From: UBA8516 sp035455245
GTDB lineage: Archaea; Thermoproteota; Nitrososphaeria; Nitrososphaerales; Nitrosopumilaceae
Length of the DNA stretch: 64,000 bases
Reading direction: 5' to 3'
Assembly (NCBI GenBank): GCA_035455245.1
Contig: DATIFN010000016.1
Location: 1 to 64,000, forward strand
How positions within the stretch are numbered: the stretch's first letter is position 1; every line of letters starts with the position of its first letter. Under the pieces are notes generated by a model that saw only the letters and a list, made by a program, of their open reading frames with translations, was not told where the DNA came from and did no database searches. Shown here in pieces: positions 49,474-57,394 of the stretch. The translations under genes were made by a program, and so were the position numbers.

Positions 49474-50921
49474 CCCTTTATGACACCTATGGGAAGAAGC
49501 TTTGCAACTTTAGTAGCTATTCCAAGTTCATGAGAAACATTTGCAACAGCATCTACGTCTTTGTATGCTTCAGGGGTTTCTTCTACAACCCCTTCTCTTG
49601 TAAGAGCTTTTATGAAAATCCCTTTGTCGCTAAGAGTTTTTTGCACTTGAACATCAGTATAGTTTCTACGGGCTGCAGATCGCGACATTGTTCTTCCTGC
49701 ACCATGTGCAGTGGAACCAAAACTTAGATCAAGCGAATTTGGTTTACCTAAAAGAATCCAACTAGCTGTTCCCATTGAACCCGGGATGAAGACTGGTTGT
49801 CCCATGTCCCTGTATTTTTGTGGGATTTCATCTCTGCCTCCAGGGAATGCTCTAGTGGCACCCTTTCTATGAACCACGACAGATTTTAGTTGTCCGTTAA
49901 TTTTGTGTTTTTCTACTTTGGCAATATTATGAGCTACATCATAAACAAGTTTCATATCCAAATCAGATTCAGATTGTGAAAAAACCCGTTCAAATGCTTT
50001 TCTTGTCCAGTGTGTAATCATCTGTCTGTTACTCCATGCAAAGTTTAATGCAGCAAACATTGCTTTTCTATAAGACTCACCTTCCTCTGATGAATTTGGA
50101 ACACAAGCCAGTTCTCTATCTGCCAAAGTTATACCATATTTGCCAAGCGATTGTTCCGAAACTCTAAGATAGTCACTGCAAATTTGGTGACCAAATCCTC
50201 TTGATCCACAATGAATCAAAACCGTCACCTGTCCTTCATTGTATATTCCCATTCGTTTTGCAGCTTCCTTGTCATGTATTTCTGAAACTTTTTGCACCTC
50301 AAGAAAGTGATTTCCAGAACCAAGACTGCCAAGTTGTGGCGCCCCACGTTTTCTAGCAGTTGCTGATACTTTGCCAGGATCTGCGTTTTTCATTTGACCA
50401 TTTTCTTCGCATACATCTGCATCATCTTTGGTCCCGTATCCATTATCAATTGCCCATTGCACTCCCTTTACCAATACTTCATCAAGTTGTGAATAACTTA
50501 GTTTTATCGCTCCCTTCGAGCCAACACCAGATGGAATAGAGCTGAAAAGATCGTTAACAAGATTTTTTAATTTTGGTCTGACATCCTTTTCGTTAAGATT
50601 TGTTCGTAGTAATCTTACACCACAATTAATGTCATATCCTACCCCACCGGGGCTTATCATTCCTTCTTCTGCATCCATAGCTGCTACCCCACCTACCGGA
50701 AATCCATATCCTTCATGTCCGTCGGGTAAGACTACTACATGTTTTTGAACCCCTGGTAAAGTAGATACATTGATTGCCTGAGTAATTGTTCTATCGGTCA
50801 TCATTTTTTGCAATAACCCTTCATCGGCATAAATGGTTACAGGGACTTTCATTCCACGATTTGAATCGGCTTCTATTTGATATTGCATATTGCCGATTTT
50901 TTTTGGAATAGTGGATGACAT
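49470..50921 (-). CDS. rtcB: tRNA-splicing RNA ligase RtcB
   Basis: The 483-residue protein has RtcB motifs: VVLPDGHEGYGFPVGGVAA, GGVGYDINCGVRLL, SLGSGNHFLEVQ (manganese cysteine and histidines), VLIHCGSRGFGHQI, HRKGATRAFPGG and STAHGAGRTMSR. It joins exons after tRNA intron removal, needed here for the intron-bearing tRNA-Tyr and tRNA-Leu. The start is ATG at 50921; an earlier TTG at 50954 has a poor context. Confidence 0.95.
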   Translation of the reverse strand: MSSTIPKKIGNMQYQIEADSNRGMKVPVTIYADEGLLQKMMTDRTITQAINVSTLPGVQKHVVVLPDGHEGYGFPVGGVAAMDAEEGMISPGGVGYDINCGVRLLRTNLNEKDVRPKLKNLVNDLFSSIPSGVGSKGAIKLSYSQLDEVLVKGVQWAIDNGYGTKDDADVCEENGQMKNADPGKVSATARKRGAPQLGSLGSGNHFLEVQKVSEIHDKEAAKRMGIYNEGQVTVLIHCGSRGFGHQICSDYLRVSEQSLGKYGITLADRELACVPNSSEEGESYRKAMFAALNFAWSNRQMITHWTRKAFERVFSQSESDLDMKLVYDVAHNIAKVEKHKINGQLKSVVVHRKGATRAFPGGRDEIPQKYRDMGQPVFIPGSMGTASWILLGKPNSLDLSFGSTAHGAGRTMSRSAARRNYTDVQVQKTLSDKGIFIKALTREGVVEETPEAYKDVDAVANVSHELGIATKVAKLLPIGVIKG

Positions 50922-51071
50922 TTGTATCAGTGAACAAACGTTGCTCTTGCACAATTTAAATCATAAGTAGTTAAGTAATTTTTTACTTTATCCACTCTGC
51001 ATCAATCATAATGTGAATAAACAAGACCGCCAGTTTTTACTTTTGCCAAATTGCCCAATACGGTATAGGCT

Positions 51072-51191
51072 TCAATAATTCGTATTTTCCTTTTTTTCCT
51101 CATCATTCATTCCCCATTCATTTTTTGTATGACCATGGTTGTGATCAAATGTTTTTCCCCAAGAAAATTTTGGAATTATTAATTCATCCAC
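51072..51191 (-). CDS. Possible His-rich microprotein (39 aa)
   Basis: This GTG-started 39-residue frame is MDELIIPKFSWGKTFDHNHG, then HTKNEWGMNDEEKKENTNY. A TATA-like stretch lies about 27 bases upstream. The HNHGH cluster could bind a metal. The gap 50955-51616 otherwise holds only the zinc microprotein at 51422 and AT-rich sequence. The frame may be real or chance. Confidence 0.4.
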   Translation of the reverse strand: MDELIIPKFSWGKTFDHNHGHTKNEWGMNDEEKKENTNY

Positions 51192-51421
51192 GGTCGTCAG
51201 TTAGCTTGCCCTAATTAATAAAACAGTGAGAATGCAGTGCAATGCACGATCATGAGACGATTCAGGAAAATGAAATGATCATAATAATCAATACTGTAAA
51301 TGATGTTTGGATCGAAAAAATCAATCTAGATTACTGAGATTTTGTAGAATAGAAATGTACGTCATTGTTGGAACATACTTGCCCTTATTATTGTGATATT
51401 AGATAAAAATGAAGAACAAGA

Positions 51422-51553
51422 TTGAACCAAACTATTGAGAAACCATTTTGTTCTCATTGCAACAAGGAAATGAAATTCAATGAGGGCGACACAATTTATG
51501 ATGACAAATGGTATCATAAAGAGTGTCGGAGGATAATAAAAAACACCTGCTAG
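51422..51553 (+). CDS. LIM-like zinc microprotein (43 aa)
   Basis: The 43-residue frame starts with TTG at 51422: MNQTIEKPFCSHCNKEMKFN, then EGDTIYDDKWYHKECRRIIK. CxxC plus HxxC (CSHC; HKEC) matches one half of a LIM finger, with the usual hydrophobic and WYH residues. A TATA-like box lies about 24 bases upstream. Function is unknown. Confidence 0.62.
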   Translation: MNQTIEKPFCSHCNKEMKFNEGDTIYDDKWYHKECRRIIKNTC

Positions 51554-51616
51554 TCTTCTAGTCACCACGCTGAATCTTTAAGTAGGTTTATTTTCCTAAT
51601 TCAGTTCAAATTCATT

Positions 51617-52978
51617 ATGACTATTTTACCAATTGATGGAGGACGTTATGGTACAAGAGAAATGCGTGAAATTTTTGATGATCAAAAAAAAATCAATTAT
51701 CAACTTGAGTTAGAGGCGGCTGCATCTGAATCTCAATCCGAAATAGGCATGATTCCAAGGGCAGCAGCTCAAAATATAGCAAAAATAGCAAGATCAGGAA
51801 AAATTACTACAAAAAGGGTAAAACAACTTGAAGCAAAAAGTGACCATGATACTGCTGCTTTAGTAGAAGCATTAAGTGAGCTTTGTATTCCTAATGCAAA
51901 ACCTTGGATACACTATGGTCTGACAAGTAATGATTTAGTAGATACAAGTACCTCGATGCAAATTAAAGATGCTCTTGCAATTATAGAACCAAAGGTTGCA
52001 AGACTAGCAATAATTTTAGCAAAACTTGCAATGAGATTCAAAGATTTTCCAGCTGTTGGAAGAACACATGGACAACACGCAAGCATCATTGCATTTGGTT
52101 TAAAATTTGCAAATTGGGCTTTAGAAATGTCAAAGCACATTGAAAGAATTGAACAGTGCAAGAAGAGAATTTTGATCTGTAAGACACTTGGTGTTGTTGG
52201 AACTGGATCCCTCATGGGCTCAAAGGCCTTAGAGGTTCAAAAAAGAGTTGCAAAGAAACTTTCGTTATACCCGGCTGATGTTACGACCCAGATTATCTCA
52301 CGAGAAGGATACGCAGAATATGTTTTTTGCATAGCATTAATTGGTTCTACACTAGAAAAAATTGCAGTAGAAATAAGAAACCTTCAGAGAACAGAAATTG
52401 GTGAAGTTGCAGAACCCTTCAGAAAAGGCCAAATGGGAAGCAGTGCTGTACCGGTAAAGAGAAATCCGGTAAAAAGTGAACGTGTAACTTCACTTTCAAA
52501 GATGCTGCGAAGTCAGATTAGCGTGTCATTTGAGAACATACCGTTATGGCATGAGAGGGACCTATCAAATTCTGCAAATGAAAGATTTACCCTTCCAACT
52601 AGTTCCATATTGTTAGATGAGATGCTAGAAGCAATGACAAAGATTCTTTCTGATCTTTATGTAAACAAGGACAAAATAAAGAAAAACCTAGGAATAACAA
52701 AGGGTCAGATTTTTGCAGAGTTTGTGCTTGATGCCTTGATCAAAAAGGGCGTTCCACGTTTTAATGCCTATAGGGACATACAACGAGTAGCTTTTGCTGC
52801 ATCTGATTCAGAAATGGAATTTTTAAAAGCTGTAAAGAACGATAAGGCAATATCAAAACATCTGACTGAAAAAGAAATAGAGAAAATATTTGTTCCAGAA
52901 AATCATCTTGGGGCATCAAGTTCGATAATCAAAAATGTCTTCAACAAGGTAAACAAGACATGCTCTAAATTTACTTGA
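51617..52978 (+). CDS. purB: Adenylosuccinate lyase
   Basis: The 453-residue protein has the fumarase-superfamily signatures: GLTSNDLVDTSTSMQI, GRTHGQHASIIAFGLKFANW, and GQMGSSAVPVKRNPVKSE (mobile loop). It works in both the AICAR and AMP branches of purine synthesis. The start is ATG at 51617. It converges with the 52971 gene by eight bases. purA is about 18 kb away. Confidence 0.95.
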   Translation: MTILPIDGGRYGTREMREIFDDQKKINYQLELEAAASESQSEIGMIPRAAAQNIAKIARSGKITTKRVKQLEAKSDHDTAALVEALSELCIPNAKPWIHYGLTSNDLVDTSTSMQIKDALAIIEPKVARLAIILAKLAMRFKDFPAVGRTHGQHASIIAFGLKFANWALEMSKHIERIEQCKKRILICKTLGVVGTGSLMGSKALEVQKRVAKKLSLYPADVTTQIISREGYAEYVFCIALIGSTLEKIAVEIRNLQRTEIGEVAEPFRKGQMGSSAVPVKRNPVKSERVTSLSKMLRSQISVSFENIPLWHERDLSNSANERFTLPTSSILLDEMLEAMTKILSDLYVNKDKIKKNLGITKGQIFAEFVLDALIKKGVPRFNAYRDIQRVAFAASDSEMEFLKAVKNDKAISKHLTEKEIEKIFVPENHLGASSSIIKNVFNKVNKTCSKFT

Positions 52979-53729
52979 TTTTCATCAAGGTTTTGTGAAT
53001 AAGAGAACCATATTGAAGTGCCTTTTTGTGTTTGAGCGCAGCTTCTTTTGGAACCCCGATCTTTAAAGCAAGATCTCTAACAATGTGTTTTCGCATTAGA
53101 TCATCATGTCCATGAATTTTTTTCTCGATTGGAATTTTCTTGGCAAATGTCACAAATTCTTTTGAAAGAAAAGGTTGTAGTACCCTAACGTCAAATTCTG
53201 AAGCAATTGTGTTAACTGCTTTCATCATGGAAAGTTCATTTTTAATTTTTGATTCCATCAGGTCCATAACACTTTCATGGCCATTTTTTATAGCATCTCT
53301 ATATGCATTGTAACCACAGAAAAGCTCGTCAATCCCATTTGCTGTGAGTACCTTATCAATACCATTTCGTCTGGCAAGCTTGGAAACAAAATAAAAAGCG
53401 ATACAATTTTCATTCCACGAAAGATTATCTGTTTTTATTGTCTTTTTGATCTGTTTTGCTATCCCTGGAAATATCTTTGGTGAGATTTTTTCAATTTTAT
53501 GCGAATAGCCAAATAAATGAGATATTTCCTTTGAAAATAAAATGTCATGAGAATTTGCAAATCCTATTGTTAAAAGTGTCACAGCATATCCAAGATCCGT
53601 GCAAAGCTTGGCCAAAAGTGAGCTGTCTACACCACCTGAAAAAGAGATGCCTATTTTTTTGCAATTAACTGTTTTTTGAATAGATTCATTCATCTTTTTG
53701 TATAGTCTATCAAGGTCTTCCAATTCCAT
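52971..53729 (-). CDS. Asparagine-synthetase-like PP-loop protein without glutaminase domain
   Basis: The 252-residue protein is the synthetase half of AsnB-type proteins: PP-loop GISFSGGVDSSLLAKLC (pyrophosphate-binding SGGVDSS), NENCIAFYFVSKLARRN and TANGIDELFCGYNAYRDA. There is no N-terminal Ntn glutaminase, so it must use free ammonia or another amidase. The true substrate could be asparagine synthesis or another adenylation/amidation. It is convergent with purB. Confidence 0.82.
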   Translation of the reverse strand: MELEDLDRLYKKMNESIQKTVNCKKIGISFSGGVDSSLLAKLCTDLGYAVTLLTIGFANSHDILFSKEISHLFGYSHKIEKISPKIFPGIAKQIKKTIKTDNLSWNENCIAFYFVSKLARRNGIDKVLTANGIDELFCGYNAYRDAIKNGHESVMDLMESKIKNELSMMKAVNTIASEFDVRVLQPFLSKEFVTFAKKIPIEKKIHGHDDLMRKHIVRDLALKIGVPKEAALKHKKALQYGSLIHKTLMKIK

Positions 53730-53801
53730 AGATTGTAAAAATCCGCCCTAAGTTAGTTGCGATGTTTTGATAGTTAAATATAAGATTTGATAAAAAGACT
53801 C

Positions 53802-54086
53802 ATGGGTTTGACAAAGTTATCAGATGAACAAATCAAAAAAGAAGTAGAAAATTTGTCTGGTTGGAGCCTTGTAAATGGAAAACTACACAAGGACTTTGTC
53901 TTCAGAGACTTTATCGAAGCCTTTGGATTCATGAGCACAGCGGCATTGCATATAGAAAAAATGAATCACCATCCAGAATGGTTTAATGTATATAACAAGA
54001 TCAAAGTTGATCTAACAACCCACGATGCAGGGGGAATAACTCAAAATGATATCAATCTTGCAAGAATCCTAAATTCTTTGGAATAA
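53802..54086 (+). CDS. Pterin-4a-carbinolamine dehydratase-like protein
   Basis: The 94-residue protein has the PCD motif ALHIEKMNHHPEWFNVYNKI plus THDAGGITQNDINLAR. The family dehydrates pterin carbinolamine, and homologues also act as structural factors for other pterin systems. The ATG at 53802 is preferred; an in-frame TTG at 53787 is possible. The next gene is a pterin-synthase-like fusion. Confidence 0.9.
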   Translation: MGLTKLSDEQIKKEVENLSGWSLVNGKLHKDFVFRDFIEAFGFMSTAALHIEKMNHHPEWFNVYNKIKVDLTTHDAGGITQNDINLARILNSLE

Positions 54087-54162
54087 ACAAACCTTCAGCA
54101 ATCCCATTTTTTGATTTTTTCTGTACAGAATTTATATACTGAAGAATATCAAAAATTTTCAA

Positions 54163-54984
54163 ATGGCTAGTGGATCAGCAATTTTGGATTCTGATTTCAG
54201 ATATACTGATAGAAAGGGTAACCTTTTGAGAACAAGAACCGAGCTTTCAATAGCAGAGATGCTATCATTTTTGGATATAAAATACGAATATGATTACAAG
54301 TTAACTCTCAAGAATGGTAAGAGTGTCGTAGTAGATTTTCGAACAGAAAAAGGGCTCATTGAAGTAATTGATAATGAAAAGGATATTACAAAATACAAGG
54401 AAATAAAGCATGAAGTTCCTGAAACTAAGATTATTGCAATCGGCCATCCAAAGTTTACTGCACAAATAAAAGAATTAGAAGATGTTGTATTTTACAAAAC
54501 AAGAGAGGTTCAAACAGGATCTATTTTTATGGAAGATCCATCTTTTGCATTTGATTATGCCCATATTCTCCCATTAGTAGAAAAGTGTTCAATACTACAT
54601 GGGCATACATCTTCTGTAATGGTTGAGCTTGTCGGTGAAATGAAAAATAATCTGTTAATAGATTTTAGTGAAGCAAAAAAAATTATCAAAGAGGTTATTT
54701 CTATTCTTGATCACAAATTTTTCATCAATAAAAAATACCTAATAAAAGAAGACAATTTACATTACAAGATTATGTTTGATGGTCCAAAGGGGATGTTTGA
54801 TTTACAGGTACCAAAGAACACGACCTATCTACTTGAGGGTGAAGCTACGGTAGAAAACCTCTCCACTGAAATAATCAAGCTCCTTATTCCAAAAATGCCA
54901 GAAAATATAGAAGCCGTAGGAGTCTATATTTACGAAGGATACAACAAAGGAGCCCATATTTTATCGCAAATCTCCAAGTCTTAA
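54163..54984 (+). CDS. PTPS/QueD-like domain fused to a nuclease-like N-terminal domain
   Basis: The 273-residue protein has two parts. Residues about 22-115 resemble a PD-(D/E)xK fold: RTELSIAEMLSFLDIKYEY (E27), SVVVDFRTEKG (D58), LIEVID (E67), but without the usual lysine. Residues 125-273 match 6-pyruvoyltetrahydropterin synthase/QueD, with FAFDYAHIL (H134), KCSILHGHTSS (C142, H146, H148), LIDFSEAKK and ILDHKFF. The three histidines form the zinc site and the cysteine is the catalytic one. The neighbouring PCD gene supports a pterin role. Function of the N-terminal part is unknown. Confidence 0.8.
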   Translation: MASGSAILDSDFRYTDRKGNLLRTRTELSIAEMLSFLDIKYEYDYKLTLKNGKSVVVDFRTEKGLIEVIDNEKDITKYKEIKHEVPETKIIAIGHPKFTAQIKELEDVVFYKTREVQTGSIFMEDPSFAFDYAHILPLVEKCSILHGHTSSVMVELVGEMKNNLLIDFSEAKKIIKEVISILDHKFFINKKYLIKEDNLHYKIMFDGPKGMFDLQVPKNTTYLLEGEATVENLSTEIIKLLIPKMPENIEAVGVYIYEGYNKGAHILSQISKS

Positions 54985-54987
54985 GAT

Positions 54988-57303
54988 ATGGAACCTAAGA
55001 TCAAAGAGACTGCCTGGAACCCAGAGCTTGAAAAACAGATTCTAAAACAATGGCAGGATTCCCACATTTACGATTTCAAGCCTGAAGGTGATGTTTTTGT
55101 TATAGACACTCCACCTCCATATCCATCTGGAAGGCCCTGGCACATAGGAGCGGCAGCTCATTACGCACAGATAGACATGATTGCAAGAACAGCAAGAATG
55201 TCTGGTAAAAACGTCCTTTTCCCAATAGGGATAGACAGAAACGGCTTACCAGTAGAGATGTACACTGAAAAAAAATACAATATTAGAATGCGCGAAACAG
55301 AACGTGGTGAATTCCTGAAGCTTTGTGCAACCGCATTAGACGATCTGGAAGCAGAAATGATTCAGATAATGACAAATCTTGGCCTTAGTGGAAATTTTTC
55401 AGAATATTATAGAACAGATTCTGAAGAATACAGGACACTTACACAATCGACGTTTATCGATCTTTGGAAAAAGGGATTGGTATATCTTGCAAATAGACCA
55501 AACAATTACGACTGGGTTACTGGAACTACAATTGCGGATGCAGAAATAACGTATCAAGAAATTCCTACAAAATTAGTTCACATGAAATTCAAAATAAAAG
55601 ATTTTGAAAAATCACTGATAGTGGCAAGTACTAGACCAGAACTTTTGTGCGCCTGTCAAACAGTGATTGTAAATCCTGATGATGAAAGATATGCCGATTT
55701 GATTGGAAAAAAAGTAACAATTCCAATAGTGAACCGAGAAGTTGAGATTCTAACTCACCCTTCTGCAGAAAAAGAATTTGGATCTGGTGTTGTCATGGTA
55801 TGTAGCTATGGTGACCAAAATGATGTTGCATTATTTAGGGAACTAAAATTACAAGAGATCGTCGCCATTGGAAAAGATGGACGTATGACTGAGGTTGCTG
55901 GCGCATATGCGGGATTAAAGGTAAAACAAGCAAGAGAGAAGATAATCGAAGATTTAGAGAACCAGGGGTTTGTTGAAAAGATAGACAACATCAATCACCG
56001 CACGCCTGTCTCTGAGAGAAGCAAGATTCCAATTGAGATAATACCAATGGAAGAATACTATGTAAAGCAAAAAGATTCTGTCGAGAAAATGAGAGAGCTT
56101 GGTTCAAAGATTAATTTTCATCCACCCATGCACAAACAAATCCTGTTGAACTGGTTGGATTCTATTTCAATTGATTGGCCCATATCAAGACGACGATATT
56201 ATGGAACCGAAATCCCAATATGGTACTGCAAAAAATGTTCCGAACAACATGTACCAGAACCTGGCAAATACTACCGACCATGGAAAGACAGCAGTCCAAT
56301 TCTAAATTGTACAAAATGTGGCTCAAGTGAATTTGTTGGTGAAGAAAGAACTTTTGATACATGGATGGATTCAAGTGTATCACCATTATTTGTTACAAAA
56401 TACAACCGCGATAATGAATTTTTTAAAAAAACATATCCTACAACGTTGAGACCACAGTCAAAGGACATTGTAAGAACCTGGTTATACTATACTCTTTTAA
56501 GATGTGAACAGCTAACTGGCAAGGCTCCTTGGTCTGAAGCTTGGATAATGGGATACGGTGTTGATGAGCATGGTGCCAAGATGAGCAAGAGTAAAGGAAA
56601 TGTGGTAGATCCTTTGCCAGTTGTACAAAAATTTGGTGCTGACGCTTTTAGATTCTGGAGTGCAAGTGAGATTAATCTAGGATATGATTTTAGATGTTCA
56701 GAACAAAAAATTGAATCGACAAAAAAGTTTCTTAGTAAACTATGGAATGTTTCCAGGTTTCTTTCCGGATTTCCAGTATTAAAGACAGGAAAATTGGGTT
56801 CTGCTGACAAATGGATTCTTTCTGAGCTTGACAAAGTTGTTACAGAATGTAAGAAAGGATATAGTGAATACAATTTTTTCATCCCTGCTACTGCTCTTAG
56901 AGAGTTTACTTGGAATCTTTTTGCTGCACATTACATAGAAATGACAAAGGGTCGTGCATACGGAAGTGGATTTTCAGAGGAAGAAAAAGAAGGTGCCATA
57001 TACACCCTCCACAAGGTCCTTTCTACATTGTTACTCTTACTTGCTCCAATTACTCCCTTTATTACAGATTACCTATGGCAGAATCTCTATTCTGAAAAGA
57101 CCATACACAAAGAAAGATTTGTAGAGAAAGAAAATTACGAAGACTGGAAAGAATTCACAAAGGAAATAGTCGAATTCAATTCAAATGTGTGGAACAAGAA
57201 AAAGGAACTAGGGCTATCGCTCAAAGATTCAATTAATTTTGAGATTCCGTCAAAACTTTCACAATTTACAAAAGATTTGAAAGCAATGCACAACCTAAAA
57301 TAG
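54988..57303 (+). CDS. valS: Valyl-tRNA synthetase
   Basis: The 771-residue class I synthetase has PPPYPSGRPWHIGAAAHYAQ (HIGH site), GVDEHGAKMSKSKGNVVDPL (KMSKS), the editing domain with TTIADAEITYQEIPTK, and a zinc-like CxxC/CxxC module (WYCKKCSEQH; LNCTKCGSSEF). It is of short archaeal type. It starts three bases after the PTPS fusion gene. The insertion zone after it begins the exported-protein cluster. Confidence 0.95.
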   Translation: MEPKIKETAWNPELEKQILKQWQDSHIYDFKPEGDVFVIDTPPPYPSGRPWHIGAAAHYAQIDMIARTARMSGKNVLFPIGIDRNGLPVEMYTEKKYNIRMRETERGEFLKLCATALDDLEAEMIQIMTNLGLSGNFSEYYRTDSEEYRTLTQSTFIDLWKKGLVYLANRPNNYDWVTGTTIADAEITYQEIPTKLVHMKFKIKDFEKSLIVASTRPELLCACQTVIVNPDDERYADLIGKKVTIPIVNREVEILTHPSAEKEFGSGVVMVCSYGDQNDVALFRELKLQEIVAIGKDGRMTEVAGAYAGLKVKQAREKIIEDLENQGFVEKIDNINHRTPVSERSKIPIEIIPMEEYYVKQKDSVEKMRELGSKINFHPPMHKQILLNWLDSISIDWPISRRRYYGTEIPIWYCKKCSEQHVPEPGKYYRPWKDSSPILNCTKCGSSEFVGEERTFDTWMDSSVSPLFVTKYNRDNEFFKKTYPTTLRPQSKDIVRTWLYYTLLRCEQLTGKAPWSEAWIMGYGVDEHGAKMSKSKGNVVDPLPVVQKFGADAFRFWSASEINLGYDFRCSEQKIESTKKFLSKLWNVSRFLSGFPVLKTGKLGSADKWILSELDKVVTECKKGYSEYNFFIPATALREFTWNLFAAHYIEMTKGRAYGSGFSEEEKEGAIYTLHKVLSTLLLLLAPITPFITDYLWQNLYSEKTIHKERFVEKENYEDWKEFTKEIVEFNSNVWNKKKELGLSLKDSINFEIPSKLSQFTKDLKAMHNLK

Positions 57304-57320
57304 TTATTTGAAAAAGATGT

Positions 57321-57394
57321 GGGTCCAAAATTAACGCCAGAGTAGTACTGGGCCTTACCGAACCCACACCAAGAATTTGTGAGTAATCTCTAAA
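57321..57394. repeat. Intergenic 74-base element, copy 1
   Basis: It starts GGGTCCAAAA and ends AATCTCTAAA. It shares ends and exact length with the copy at 62223-62296 (53 of 74 bases match by hand alignment). The ends are conserved; the middle differs but both can pair the outer GGGT with ACCC. It lies between valS and the 57394 gene, and its 3' part carries a TATA-like AATTTG. Confidence 0.6.
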
